DNA of 64,000 bases from an uncultured Alphaproteobacteria bacterium (lineage in GTDB: Bacteria > Pseudomonadota > Alphaproteobacteria > RF32 > CAG-239): contig CASDOS010000054.1 of assembly GCA_949282205.1 (NCBI GenBank), positions 1 through 64,000 on the forward strand, written 5' to 3'. Under the pieces are notes generated by a model that had not been told where the DNA came from, searched no databases, and saw nothing but the letters and a program-made list of their open reading frames with translations. The position numbers and the translations under genes are program-made. This document shows positions 33,764-44,500 of this stretch, piece after piece. How positions within the stretch are numbered: the stretch's first letter is position 1; the number at the start of each line of letters is the position of its first letter.

Positions 33764-35314
33764 ATGAATGCTTGGGATGAAATTAAGAAAAAAACTAAAG
33801 CAACGGCTATGATTGTTGCTTTGAGTGGTTTGTCTGCTGCTCAAGCTCAAGAAAATGCTTCTTTTGTTTCTGAAACAGATGATATTCGGTCTGAAATGGC
33901 TTCCGATGCTAAACGAGCTGATATTATCAGAGATAACCCAGAAACTTATCTGGAAATAAAAAATGATATTGGGAAAAAAATTACTGCTCAATTTAAAGCT
34001 CCGGTTTCAGATGATAATAAACAAATTACCGTAGATAAAACAGCTGTCGGTCCGTTCCCTGGTTTTGTTGTTGTTGACGAAATGGATACAGATTTTAAAA
34101 AATATCGTTCTAATTTCAAATCCCCTAGTAGTGTAATTGCTCGTGATGTCCGTGAAATTAATACTAAAGACGATTTGATGCAATATGATGATATGGCTCA
34201 TTATAATCCCAGTGATAAAAAAATTCATCAGCCGAAATGGATTGTTTCTGATGAACTTCGTGATAAATTGCTTGCTCTTGAGCCTTCTTGGTCCTCTAAA
34301 TTGGTTTTAGGTGATACGCCCGCCGATATTGCAACTTTTTATCACGAAAAAGCTCATTTTTTCCATGATCAACGTGGACAAACCGATAATATGGAAAGAC
34401 AATTTCAAACTCCGGATATGAGGGTTGAAAAAAATTATGTTACAGAAAAAGTGGCTTATACAGTTCAGTGCTTGGCCTTAGCAAATATTTGGAAAAATTG
34501 TAAAGAGGTGGGCATTGAAACAATTGAAATTGCAGGAAAGAAACAGCCCCTTTCAGAAATTTTCAGCCAAATTCCCGAACTTAAAGATGAAATCGAAAAT
34601 CATGGTTTTAATCCTGATTCAAAAGAATCGCTTTCTCGTGTTATCCTTACTGCCGCTAAAAGTTGGGATAAAGATTATTTTGCGCACTATACTGAAAGTC
34701 AATTTACTGATGAAATTAATGATAGTGGTTCATCAAATATCATGAATCAAATTGTTGCAGCTCGTGAACATGAGAAAATACTTCAAGATATGACTAAAAA
34801 TTTAGACATCGGTTATGGCGTAAAAATTGATATTCCTGATAATTGTATTTCTTTGATGATGCCTCCTAAAAATTTTGCTCAAAACTTGTCTTCTAAACAT
34901 ACATCTTTTTCTCCATCAACAGATGGCTTATTGGCTATTGACAGTTATCTTGATAATTTAGGACTTAAAAATGATAAAGCTAAAGATCAATATATTCGCC
35001 AACAATATACCAATATTGTCAATCGTTCTCCAGATGCTGATTTGAAACTTAAAGAACTTATGCTTAATTGCTGTAATAAAAATAATAATATGATTTATTA
35101 CACCGATAATATTCAAGAACGAAATATCGATGGCATACAAACGCTTTCTCCTGATTTAGGAAAAACAATATATACTATCAGTCGTTTAGATGAGCTGAGC
35201 TCTCCTTCTCATAAAAGAGAGAAATCTTTAGAAAACGCTGAACACCAATCTTCTACAACTAAGGTTTTAACTTCTGCCGAAATATCTCAGGCTTTGCAAA
35301 CTCAAGGAAGATAA
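33764..35314 (+). CDS. Exported protein with a zincin-type HExxH motif
   Basis: The 516-residue product has a signal-like N-terminus (basic to residue 12, hydrophobic TAMIVALSGLSAAQAQE, likely cleavage after AQA). Its only clear motif is FYHEKAHFFHD, an HExxH zinc site (His194, Glu195, His198), with EKVAY about 30 residues later as a candidate third ligand (Glu228). The rest is Asp/Asn/Lys-rich with no recognised domain. It resembles the HEGTH proteins at 51.3-53.9 kb only in motif type. A secreted metallopeptidase is the simplest reading. Confidence 0.7.
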   Translation: MNAWDEIKKKTKATAMIVALSGLSAAQAQENASFVSETDDIRSEMASDAKRADIIRDNPETYLEIKNDIGKKITAQFKAPVSDDNKQITVDKTAVGPFPGFVVVDEMDTDFKKYRSNFKSPSSVIARDVREINTKDDLMQYDDMAHYNPSDKKIHQPKWIVSDELRDKLLALEPSWSSKLVLGDTPADIATFYHEKAHFFHDQRGQTDNMERQFQTPDMRVEKNYVTEKVAYTVQCLALANIWKNCKEVGIETIEIAGKKQPLSEIFSQIPELKDEIENHGFNPDSKESLSRVILTAAKSWDKDYFAHYTESQFTDEINDSGSSNIMNQIVAAREHEKILQDMTKNLDIGYGVKIDIPDNCISLMMPPKNFAQNLSSKHTSFSPSTDGLLAIDSYLDNLGLKNDKAKDQYIRQQYTNIVNRSPDADLKLKELMLNCCNKNNNMIYYTDNIQERNIDGIQTLSPDLGKTIYTISRLDELSSPSHKREKSLENAEHQSSTTKVLTSAEISQALQTQGR

Positions 35315-35320
35315 TTTATC

Positions 35321-35746
35321 CTATTTTAATTCCGATGTACAGTGTGGACACCGTTTCGCTTTTACTGATATTTCCATACAACAATATGGACATTCTTTTG
35401 TTTTTATATCTTCATTCTTCTCTTCTTTAATCACTTTTTCTTGTAACTTATTTATGGCTTTTATCAGTATAAATACTGCAAATGCTACGATTAAAAAACT
35501 GATTAACGCATTGATAAACAAACCATAATTTATGGATACAGGATCTTCTCCCGTTGTCAAATTTAATTTTAAATCTGAAAAATCTACTTTACCTAAAATT
35601 AACCCTATCGGCGGCATTAAAATATCTTTAACTAACGAATCTACAATCTTTCCGAATGATGCTCCGATAATGATACCTACTGCCATATCAATAACATTGC
35701 CGCGCATCGCAAATTTTTTAAATTCTGTCACAAAATTTTTAAGCAT
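35321..35746 (-). CDS. mscL: Large-conductance mechanosensitive channel MscL with C-terminal zinc ribbon
   Basis: MscL opens under membrane tension to release solutes during osmotic downshock. The 141-residue product has the first-helix signature [21 protein letters not shown] and [19 protein letters not shown], and the second helix [19 protein letters not shown]. After the usual charged C-terminal helix it continues into [20 protein letters not shown] (C-x2-C at 119-122, C-x2-C at 133-136), a zinc-ribbon extension absent from E. coli MscL. Confidence 0.95.
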   Translation of the reverse strand: MLKNFVTEFKKFAMRGNVIDMAVGIIIGASFGKIVDSLVKDILMPPIGLILGKVDFSDLKLNLTTGEDPVSINYGLFINALISFLIVAFAVFILIKAINKLQEKVIKEEKNEDIKTKECPYCCMEISVKAKRCPHCTSELK

Positions 35747-35761
35747 CTTTCTTCCTTTCGT

Positions 35762-35797
35762 AAAAATTCCCCATCCTTATTTGATGGGGAATTTTTT
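35762..35797. terminator. Bidirectional terminator beyond rbfA
   Basis: AATTCCCCATC (35765-35775) pairs with GATGGGGAATT (35783-35793) across a 7-base loop, with A and T runs on the two sides. On the minus strand it ends the rimP-to-rbfA operon and overlaps the rbfA stop codon. Confidence 0.82.
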
Positions 35798-36194
35798 ATT
35801 CTTTCGTTCCGGCTTTTAAGTCCTTCGCCACTTTGGGATCTCGCAATAATTGTTCAATCTTATCTACTTCTTCAAATGAAGTATCTATTCTAAAATTTAA
35901 ATCCGGCGTATAACGAAGTTTCAACTTTGATGCTATGAGTTTTTTCATCCCCCATGTTTCTGCATTCAAGTCATCTTCAATTTGACCTAAATTTTGACCA
36001 TTTAGTGTCATAAAATAAATCGTACAATATTTTAAATCCGGTGAAATATCTACATCGGTTATCGTTACGAGGTTGTCCAAGATTAGAGGATTTCTTACCA
36101 TCCCTTTTTCTAAGGCTCCGGCGATAATCTTTTTTATCTCTTGAGCTATTCGCAGCTGACGTTGTGTCGGCTCTTTACTCCCGTGTATTACCAT
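35796..36194 (-). CDS. rbfA: 30S ribosome-binding factor RbfA
   Basis: RbfA assists 16S rRNA 5'-end maturation in the 30S subunit. The 132-residue product has the KH-like fold with VTITDVDISPDLKYCTIYFM in the middle and KLRYTPDLNFRIDTSFEEVDKIEQLL near the end, both typical of the family. It is the last gene of the rimP-nusA-ylxR/L7Ae-infB-rbfA operon. The truB and rpsO genes that often follow are not here; mscL follows instead. Confidence 0.95.
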   Translation of the reverse strand: MVIHGSKEPTQRQLRIAQEIKKIIAGALEKGMVRNPLILDNLVTITDVDISPDLKYCTIYFMTLNGQNLGQIEDDLNAETWGMKKLIASKLKLRYTPDLNFRIDTSFEEVDKIEQLLRDPKVAKDLKAGTKE

Positions 36195-36208
36195 GGCTCT
36201 ATCTCCTA

Positions 36209-38710
36209 TCAGAGTTTGGCGGCAATTGTTTCAAGTTCATAACACTCAATATAGTCACCTACTTGAATATCGTTGTAATTCTCAAAACTCATACCACATT
36301 CATAACCTTCTTTTACCTCTTTTACGTCTTCCTTAAAGCGTTTTAACTGCGCTAAGTTTCCGTCATGGATAACAACATTATCTCTTAATAGTCTTACTTT
36401 TGATCCACGTTTTACCAGACCTTCTGTTACCATACATCCGCCAACTTTACCGACGCCGGTAATATTGAATACATTGCGTATCTCCGCATATCCTAAGAAT
36501 TTCTCTCGAATTTCAGGTGATAACAGACCTTCCAGACCTTTCTTCACATCATCCGCAACATCATAAATGATGGAGTAGTATCTGATGTCTATACCGTCAC
36601 GACGTGCCATATCTCGGGCTTGCGGAATCGCACGAACATTAAATCCGATGATAAATGCATTGGATGCTTTTGCCAAAGTTACGTCTGATTCTGAAATAGG
36701 ACCTACTGCTGAATGCAATACATGTACGGAAACTTCATTGGTTGACAGTTTGTTTATGGTTCCTTCTATTGCTTCAATAGACCCTTGTACATCTGCTTTG
36801 ATAATTACGGAAAGTTGTTTTGATTCCCCTGACTTAATCTTGTCAAGCATTTGTTCCATTGCTGATTTCGCACTCTTTACCAACTTTGCATCGCGCTCTT
36901 TCCGAATTCGATAATTTGTAACTTCTCGAGCTTGGTTCTCATCTTTGACGACAATAAAGTCATCCCCGGCTGATGGAGTACCTTGTAAACCCAATACCTC
37001 AACAGGTGTCGCTGGGGTGGCTTCAAATACTTTTTTACCATTTTCATTGAACATTGCGCGAACATGACCCCACTCTTTACCGGCTATGCATATATCGCCG
37101 ACACTTAATGTTCCATTTTGAACAAGAACGGTAACCACGTTTCCACGACCTTTTTCCATTTTTGCTTCAATGACGGCACCTTCCGCTGCCCGGTTCGGAT
37201 TGGCTTTCAAATCTAAAATTTCTGCTTGCAACAATATCGCTTCCACTAATTTATCTATATTTATTCTCTTCTTGGCCGATACTTCCGCGCATAAACTCTC
37301 TCCGCCCATTTCCTCAACGGCTATACCGTGTTGTAAAAGTTCCGTCTTTACTTTCATCGGATCGGCACCGGGCAAGTCTATTTTATTAATTGCTACAACA
37401 ATTGGTACATTTGCTGCTTGGGCATGACGTATCGCTTCAACCGTTTGCGGCTTTATTCCATCATTGGCGGCAACTACTAATACCACAATATCTGTCACCT
37501 TTGCTCCTCTGGCGCGCATTTCCGAAAAGGCTTCGTGTCCAGGGGTATCAATAAATGTAATCTTTTCACCACTCTGCAATGTAATTTGATACGCACCGAT
37601 ATGCTGTGTAATCCCTCCCGCTTCTTTGGCCACTACATTCGTTTCTCTTAATGCGTCCAACAATGATGTTTTACCGTGATCAACGTGCCCCATTACCGTT
37701 ACAACCGGCGGACGTGGTAACAAATCGGCCTCCGTATCTTTGGGACCGGTTAATCCTTCTTCCACATCGCTTTCAGCTACGCGCTTAAATTTATGTCCCA
37801 TTTCTTCAACAACAATTTGTGCCGTATCTGCATCAATGACTTGATTTATTGTTGCCATTACCCCTAAAGACATCAATTTTTTGATTACATCGGCACTTTT
37901 CTCTGCCATTCGATTGGCTAAGTCCTGAACCGTGATTATCTCTGGAATTATAACTTCTTTTATTATCTTTTCTTGTGGCGCTTGGGGTTGAGCTTGTGGC
38001 TTGGGGGCTTTTTTCTTATAACGACGACGCGGTGCTCCGTATCCATAATCATCATCTTCATCGTCCCCGAACATATACGAATTTATATTGATTTTGCTAT
38101 TACGTTTCGGAGTTTCAAAGCTGCGTTTTTGTATTTTCTTTCTTTCTTGTTCAAACGCTTCTTCTTTACTTATCGGTTTACCGGAATCAGATGATGATTT
38201 TTTTCCTCTTTTACCATAATATTCATCATCATCTTCTTCATCGTCATATTCTTCTTTCTTATGCTTATAATTATGACCTTTTTCTTCATTTTCAGAATAT
38301 TCATTTATCTTATTTTCTTGGCGGGCTTGCTCTTTTGCTATCTTTTCTGCTGCTTTCTTCTCCTCTTCTGCCTTTTCCGCTGCCTTTTTTTCAGCTTCCG
38401 CCTTCTCTGCTGCTATTCTGGCATTTTCTTCTTCTTTTTGTTTTTGTCTTAATATTGCTTTTTCCGCCTCTTCTTGCTTCTTTTGAGCATCATGCTCTTT
38501 ACCTTTGTTGATAAGCTCTATCTTTTGAGCCAAGGTTTCATCAATCTCAACTTTCGGCTGAACAGGTGTCTGGGTATTTACAAATCTCTTCTTTCTTACT
38601 TCTACCTGTACTATCTTTCTACCCTCTGACTTTAATGTTGTGTTTGTTTTTTTCAATGTGAGGGTCGATTTTCCGGATAATGTTAGTTTTTTGCCATTAT
38701 CTTCTGTCAT
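36209..38710 (-). CDS. infB: Translation initiation factor IF-2
   Basis: IF-2 is the GTPase that places initiator tRNA in the ribosomal P site. The 833-residue product has a long low-complexity N-terminus (Lys/Glu/Ala-rich, residues 65-260, including an acidic [14 protein letters not shown] stretch). The IF2 N-domain near 265-310 comes next, and then the G domain ([48 protein letters not shown]). Domains II to IV end the protein. Length is normal. It overlaps the YlxR/L7Ae gene by 4 bases. Confidence 0.97.
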   Translation of the reverse strand: MTEDNGKKLTLSGKSTLTLKKTNTTLKSEGRKIVQVEVRKKRFVNTQTPVQPKVEIDETLAQKIELINKGKEHDAQKKQEEAEKAILRQKQKEEENARIAAEKAEAEKKAAEKAEEEKKAAEKIAKEQARQENKINEYSENEEKGHNYKHKKEEYDDEEDDDEYYGKRGKKSSSDSGKPISKEEAFEQERKKIQKRSFETPKRNSKININSYMFGDDEDDDYGYGAPRRRYKKKAPKPQAQPQAPQEKIIKEVIIPEIITVQDLANRMAEKSADVIKKLMSLGVMATINQVIDADTAQIVVEEMGHKFKRVAESDVEEGLTGPKDTEADLLPRPPVVTVMGHVDHGKTSLLDALRETNVVAKEAGGITQHIGAYQITLQSGEKITFIDTPGHEAFSEMRARGAKVTDIVVLVVAANDGIKPQTVEAIRHAQAANVPIVVAINKIDLPGADPMKVKTELLQHGIAVEEMGGESLCAEVSAKKRINIDKLVEAILLQAEILDLKANPNRAAEGAVIEAKMEKGRGNVVTVLVQNGTLSVGDICIAGKEWGHVRAMFNENGKKVFEATPATPVEVLGLQGTPSAGDDFIVVKDENQAREVTNYRIRKERDAKLVKSAKSAMEQMLDKIKSGESKQLSVIIKADVQGSIEAIEGTINKLSTNEVSVHVLHSAVGPISESDVTLAKASNAFIIGFNVRAIPQARDMARRDGIDIRYYSIIYDVADDVKKGLEGLLSPEIREKFLGYAEIRNVFNITGVGKVGGCMVTEGLVKRGSKVRLLRDNVVIHDGNLAQLKRFKEDVKEVKEGYECGMSFENYNDIQVGDYIECYELETIAAKL

Positions 38711-39291
38711 TCGTTATTTTCTCCGTTATATAAAAAGTTTTGATACTTCTTTAAATTGTTATATACACTGACGGACATATCGCTTCTTAGTACTGCTATA
38801 TGCACCGTATTCTCCTTATTTAAAGCTCTATCTAATTCATCTATACTAAATAAATTAAATTTTTCAATATTTTTAGCAAGAAATGCTATTTTTTCTTTTC
38901 CGTCTTGACCGGCATCTCGGGCTTCTATGATAAAATCTACTTTGTTTTTTTGAATTACCTCTTTAACTTTTTCAAAACCGCAAACAAGTACACCTGCTTT
39001 TCGAGCCATATTCAAACTTGTTAATGCTTTGTTTTTTATTAAATTTTCTACTGTTTCAATAAAATTTTCCGAAATTCTCAAATTATGGCGACTTACTTTA
39101 TGAAATATCTTTTTCTCTATCGCTTTTAGCACAGAGAGCCGATTGCAACTTACATACATTCCTTTTCCGGGGAGTTTTTTATTAAAATCCGGTAAAAGCT
39201 CGTTATTCAATTCAACAAATCTCAGCAACTCGTTACCGGGTTTACTTATCCCTTCTACAATGCATTTTCGTTCAATCAGCTCTCTTGACAT
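38707..39291 (-). CDS. YlxR and L7Ae-like fusion RNA-binding protein
   Basis: The 194-residue product has an N-terminal YlxR (DUF448) domain with the pattern [20 protein letters not shown] and [19 protein letters not shown]. An L7Ae-like domain follows ([40 protein letters not shown]). Alphaproteobacteria commonly carry this fused form between nusA and infB, while others have separate YlxR and YlxQ proteins. It is likely an RNA-binding factor tied to transcription or translation. The ATG overlaps the infB region by 4 bases. Confidence 0.9.
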   Translation of the reverse strand: MSRELIERKCIVEGISKPGNELLRFVELNNELLPDFNKKLPGKGMYVSCNRLSVLKAIEKKIFHKVSRHNLRISENFIETVENLIKNKALTSLNMARKAGVLVCGFEKVKEVIQKNKVDFIIEARDAGQDGKEKIAFLAKNIEKFNLFSIDELDRALNKENTVHIAVLRSDMSVSVYNNLKKYQNFLYNGENNE

Positions 39292-39302
39292 TTTCGCCTC
39301 GC

Positions 39303-40820
39303 TTATTGCTTTTCCTCATCGGCAAACCAGTGTTCTCGGGCGGCCATGATAATACGATTTGCTTCTACTTCGGTTATCACGCCTTCCCCTAAAATCTCAA
39401 TCAACTCGTCTGCGGCTAAATCGGCTAAATCATCCAATGTTTTTACGCCTTTTTCAGCCAAACTTATTATCATTTCCTGATCAAGTCCAGAGATGGTCTT
39501 TAAGCTGTCATCAACTCCCAATGTCTTGCTCTTTTCAACAAATTCTTCATTGCGCTTTTTTACGAACTCTTTGGCTCGGTTTTGTAATTCAGCTGCTAAA
39601 TCTTCATCAAACCCGTCAATTGATGCTAATTCCGAAACATCTACCATCGCTATTTCATCAACCGTTGAAAAACCTTCGGAGATAAGAACATGGGCTATCA
39701 TTTCATCAACATCTAGTGCCGAAACAAAACGTTCAGACTTAATTCTGTTTTCATTCGCACGTCTTTCACGCTCTTGCTCTTCGGTTAAAATGTCAATGTC
39801 TGCACCGACCAGTTGTGATGCTAATTTAACGTTTTGTCCGCGGCGACCAATTGCAACCGAATATTGATCTTCCGTAACCACAACTTCTATTCTGTTGTTT
39901 TCTTCATCCAACACAACTTTGCTGACTTCCGCCGGTGCCAATGCACTTACGATAAATTGTGCTTTATCGGCAGAATATGGTACTATATCAATCTTCTCGC
40001 CTTGCAACTCTGTCACTACGGCTTGAACGCGAATTCCTCTTAAACCTACGCATGCCCCTACTGGATCAATTGATGAATCCTTGGCGCGAACCGCTATCTT
40101 TGCCTTTGAACCGGGATCTCTTGATACTCCCATAATTTCAACCAAACCATCGTAAATCTCTGGAACTTCAGATGTAAATAATTTTGCCATAAATTCCGGA
40201 CATGTTCTTGATAAGAATATTTGTGGCCCCCTTGTTTCACGACGTACATCCAAAACATAGGCTCTTACTCTGTCGCCGTTCTTAAAGTTTTCTCTCGGAA
40301 TTAATTCATCTCGGCGCAATATGGCTTCAGTTTTCCCCATGTCTACGATTACATTGCCAAATTCAAGTCTTTTTACAGTACCGTTAATTATTGTACCTAT
40401 CTTTTCTTTATATTCTTCATATTGCTTATTGCGTTCCGCTTCACGAACCTTTTGCATAATAACTTGTTTTGCGGTTTGTGCTGCAATGCGCCCAAAATCA
40501 ATCGGAGGAAGTGGGTCTATTATATATTCTCCGACTTTGATTTCCGGATTTATTCTTTGGGCTTCCGCCAATGTTAATTCCGTTGTTTCATTTTCAATTT
40601 CATCAACAACAGCTCTGTAGCGCGCCAATGTAATGGCTCCGGTTTTACGGTTTATGTTTACGCGTATGTCATGTTCAAATCCATATTTAGAACGTCCGGC
40701 CTTTTGAATAGCCTCTTCCATGGCTTTGAATACATCTTCGCGATCTATGTTCTTTTCTCTGGCAACAGTATCTGCTACCATTAGAATTTCCGGTCTGGGC
40801 ATATTTACAATATTTTCCAT
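39303..40820 (-). CDS. nusA: Transcription elongation and termination factor NusA
   Basis: NusA binds RNA polymerase and affects pausing, termination and antitermination. The 505-residue product has the N-terminal polymerase-binding domain (residues 1-130), an S1 domain (GTIINGTVKRLEFGNVIVDMG), and two KH domains (AKIAVRAKDSSIDPVGACVG, VAIGRRGQNVKLASQLVG). Two C-terminal helix-hairpin-helix acidic repeats (DVDEMIAHVLISEGFSTVDE and GLDQEMIISLAEKGVKTLDD) end it, normal for proteobacterial NusA. Confidence 0.97.
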   Translation of the reverse strand: MENIVNMPRPEILMVADTVAREKNIDREDVFKAMEEAIQKAGRSKYGFEHDIRVNINRKTGAITLARYRAVVDEIENETTELTLAEAQRINPEIKVGEYIIDPLPPIDFGRIAAQTAKQVIMQKVREAERNKQYEEYKEKIGTIINGTVKRLEFGNVIVDMGKTEAILRRDELIPRENFKNGDRVRAYVLDVRRETRGPQIFLSRTCPEFMAKLFTSEVPEIYDGLVEIMGVSRDPGSKAKIAVRAKDSSIDPVGACVGLRGIRVQAVVTELQGEKIDIVPYSADKAQFIVSALAPAEVSKVVLDEENNRIEVVVTEDQYSVAIGRRGQNVKLASQLVGADIDILTEEQERERRANENRIKSERFVSALDVDEMIAHVLISEGFSTVDEIAMVDVSELASIDGFDEDLAAELQNRAKEFVKKRNEEFVEKSKTLGVDDSLKTISGLDQEMIISLAEKGVKTLDDLADLAADELIEILGEGVITEVEANRIIMAAREHWFADEEKQ

Positions 40821-40854
40821 TGTGTCCTCTTTTGTTGCGTTTATCTATTAAAAA

Positions 40855-41358
40855 TTAGGCTTCTGACGACTTGTGTGATTTTAAGTATCTTTCCCACAAT
40901 TCATCGGTTAATACTATTTTGGCTTTTGTTATTTGCGAGAATGGTACTTTATAGGTACTTTCTCCTTCTTCTATAATAACTTCATCTCCCCCTGTTACTT
41001 CTTTAATTATCCCCTTGAAACGCTTTCTTTTTTCTATCAATTCATTTGTTTCGGCTTTAATCATTTCTCCTTGATAACGCTTAAAGTGTTCTAACTTTGT
41101 CAAAGGTCTATCTAATCCGGGAGAACTTACTTCTAGCGTGTATTTGTTCTCTATCGGATCTTCTTCGTCTAGTATCGCTGATATTGCCCGACTTACCGTC
41201 GCACAATCTTCTACTGTCAATTCCTCTTCATAATTTTTATGTTCAATCATAATTTGTAATGTCGGATTTGTTTCACCAATCGTCGTTATTCTTACAACAT
41301 CATAACCTAAATTCTCAACTATCGGTTCTATCATATCAGACAAATAATGCTTTTGCAT
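40855..41358 (-). CDS. rimP: Ribosome maturation factor RimP
   Basis: RimP is needed for 30S subunit maturation. The 167-residue product has the family pattern: MIEPIVENLGYDVVRI at the N-terminus, ELTVEDCATVSRAISAILDEEDPI, and the strongly conserved YTLEVSSPGLDRPLTKLEHFKRY near residue 85, followed by the C-terminal SH3-like part. It is the first gene of the operon. Confidence 0.95.
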   Translation of the reverse strand: MQKHYLSDMIEPIVENLGYDVVRITTIGETNPTLQIMIEHKNYEEELTVEDCATVSRAISAILDEEDPIENKYTLEVSSPGLDRPLTKLEHFKRYQGEMIKAETNELIEKRKRFKGIIKEVTGGDEVIIEEGESTYKVPFSQITKAKIVLTDELWERYLKSHKSSEA

Positions 41359-41382
41359 CTGTTTCTCCTTGTTCTTACTAAC

Positions 41383-41410
41383 AAAAAAGCGGGGCTTTTG
41401 ACCCCACTTT
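41383..41410 (-). terminator. Terminator of the autotransporter gene
   Basis: On the minus strand GTGGGG (plus 41402-41407) pairs with CCCCGC (plus 41389-41394), followed by a T run. It lies about 120 bp beyond the stop codon at 41526 and just before rimP. Confidence 0.78.
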
Positions 41411-41525
41411 CAAGTTTTATGAAAGATTATGTGTTTTATATACCACAAAAAAATTTAAAATAAAGTTTTTTTTAGCCTTTATCATAACTTTTTTATCTAA
41501 CCTCTTGTTATCCCTTTGTTTTATT

Positions 41526-44500
41526 TTAAAATTTATATTTTAACCCTACATCTACTTTTATCGGATATTCTTTTTCGAGATATTGCAGCAATTCGCCATA
41601 TATCGATACGTCTTTGTAATCGTAGTTCACGCGTGCAGAAATTATTCCTCTGTCCCGTGAATCGCTGTGCTCAATATCACGCAATTTGTATGAGCTGACC
41701 GTATCATTAATGCGCGCATCTAAACCTCGATACGGATCCGCAAATTCATGATAATATCCCGCTCCCAGTCTAACATTCAATTTATGTTCAGGCGCAAACT
41801 CTATGTCTTTATCCAGATATAAACCTAATGCACTTTCTAAAGAGAATATATGGGATGAGGCTATTTGCAGAGCTAAACTCTCGTCCCCTTCATCAATCGA
41901 ATCCTGATACCACCCTATCGCATTTAACCCAACAAACGGTGTTATGTTGACTGCGCCTAAATTCATCTTGTAGCGCAATTCATTTAACCATCCATAGGTT
42001 ATTTCCGTCGTATCCGCTTCAAAAGTATGTTGGTAACTTCTTCTGTTGTAATCTCCATCGGCGAATCCTATACGAGCCATTGATACCGCCGTAAAGCCAT
42101 TCTTATTGTATGTCAATGGCACATAACCTTGAACCATAAAACTCTTTCGGCTGGAATCGTTATTGTAATCCGTATTCGTATGCGTAAAACTCATACCTAA
42201 ACCTAAACGATAATTATTGTTCACTTTCTTATCATACAGAGCATACATACTTTGTGAGGTAATGTCATATCCCGTTAAGGTGCCTCTGTCATCGCGCCCA
42301 ATATACATACCGTCTGCTCCAACCATTTTTCTTACATCATCTCCTTCTTTGAAGAGTTCTGACATCATGGTCATATCTAAACTTCTTTGTACTTTTAAAT
42401 TTTCTTGCGCAATGTTCGGAATCATTGACGTTCCCAATATGTCTGCTTCTCTTTGAGCATATTCCTCTTTTGTTTTTGCTGTCTTTAGTGCATTGTATAA
42501 ATCACTGTTTTGTTCATATTCATAATTTAACTTCAAATACGATGACTTATCTGCGTCCGTCACTTCGCTGAAATCTTTCATTTCCATCACTACGTCGTAT
42601 TTACCTTCTTCGTTTTGAACCATGTCCGTATTGTATAAATATGAGTTTGAACTTAGATTTACACCGCTCACATCTTCCGCTGATAGGGCATCCTCTATCA
42701 TTGAGGTCTTATCAAAGGTATTTGTAACAACATTCGACGATACTTTTAAATCTCCGCTTATACTCTCTTCTGCTTCAAACTTTCCTCCTTGGCTTAAAAC
42801 AACATTGCCGCCCCAATCGTTGAAGTTCATACTGCCTATGCTGCTTGTTGTTCCGCTATTATCAAATGTGGCACCATTTTCCAGCTTTATTGAGCTCCCG
42901 TTGTTACAACTTCCGCCACTGCATTCTTCTCCGTTAATAGTAATTGTGCCGTTATTGCTTACCGTCGCTGTTGCTCCGGCCGCATAAATTCCCGTGTTGT
43001 TCCCATTGCCACTAACATTAATGACTCCGTTATTTATTACAATAGCTTTACCTGATTCCGTTCCGTCCGAAATTGCGTATATACCATAATTGCTACCATC
43101 CCCTTTGACATTAATCACTCCGTCGCTATCATTGATTGCAGCTCCTTTATTTAAATATATACCATATGCATCTGCACCTTTTGTGGTTTCTACAGTTATC
43201 TCGGCATTATTCGTAATATACGCCAAATCACCTTTCATTCCGTATGCCGTTGCTTTTCCTGCAGATTTAACATGAATTGAAGAACCTGTTCCTGAATTGT
43301 TCAATGTTGCATTGCTGCCATACATTCCTACTGCCGTACCCGTATTGACACCACCGTATACGTCTACATTTATGGTCCCGACAACCGACGCATTGGAATT
43401 TGAACTGTATGCATTATATGCACTTCCGTCTTGAATATAAATACCGTAGTACTCCGCATCAGACATTGCTGAAGCATTTTTGGTCGTTACGTTAATTATA
43501 CCGTTTACAAATCCTTCCGTTATATCACTACTATTTTCATAATATGCATTATAAACTGTCTTTGGTTGCGCATCATCCGGACTCTCATCCATACTGTAAC
43601 TAGTTGCATATATGCCGTACATCCTATTGGGAGCTTTGCCCATTGTCGATGATATATTTATTGTTCCTTTTACCGAACTTTTATCGTTAATTAGCGCAGC
43701 ATTATATATCTTACTCCCTTGTGGATTTATTGATGCACTGTATATCCCCGCTACCGTCGAAAGACCGTTTTTGGTATCGTTGACATTTATTGTTATATTG
43801 CCGTTTACTTCTGTTTGCGTATTTTTATTTGACCCCGTACCGTATGCATTTGCAATTGTCGCACCGTTACTCTGTATCCCTCTGATATTTACGCTTCCCG
43901 AACTGCTACTGTCGTTGATGGTTATGTTACCAATTGTTGTTAGCCCTATATCCGAACCGGAATTTGCATACGAATTATATACATTTCCTTCTGCATATAT
44001 GCCTATTATCTGTTGCGATAGTGAGCTGTATCCTTCTATATATACATCTATGTTCCCTTCCGCTATTCCATTGCCATAAATCGCCGATGAACGGAACGCA
44101 TTGTATGTATTATTATATAATAACTCACTCTCTCCTTCTTCATTTTGTCCGGAGTATGTCTGGCGCGCAGAATATATACCGACAGCACTTCCGCCAGCCA
44201 TATTTATTACTTTGATGTTGCCGGTACTGTTATATCCTTTGGCATTATATATACTTGTTTTGGTATCCGCTGCGCCTTCAGAATAAATTCCGTATGCCGC
44301 ACCCATTTCGTTATTTGCTATTGCCGTTATATTTCCTTCTGAGCTAAAGTTTTGTATTATGTTGTAATTTTTTTCAAATTGAGTTTCACTGTTACTTATG
44401 GTTCCATTACTATAAATACCATATACATTACCATTACCACTTACCGTGATATTTCCTTCTGCTACCGCATCCGATACTACCGAATCTAAATATGCATACG

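Noticed and set aside
38191-38511. Plus-strand frame rich in Leu and Phe opposite infB
   Set aside because: It is the antisense of the Lys/Glu-rich low-complexity N-terminus of IF-2.
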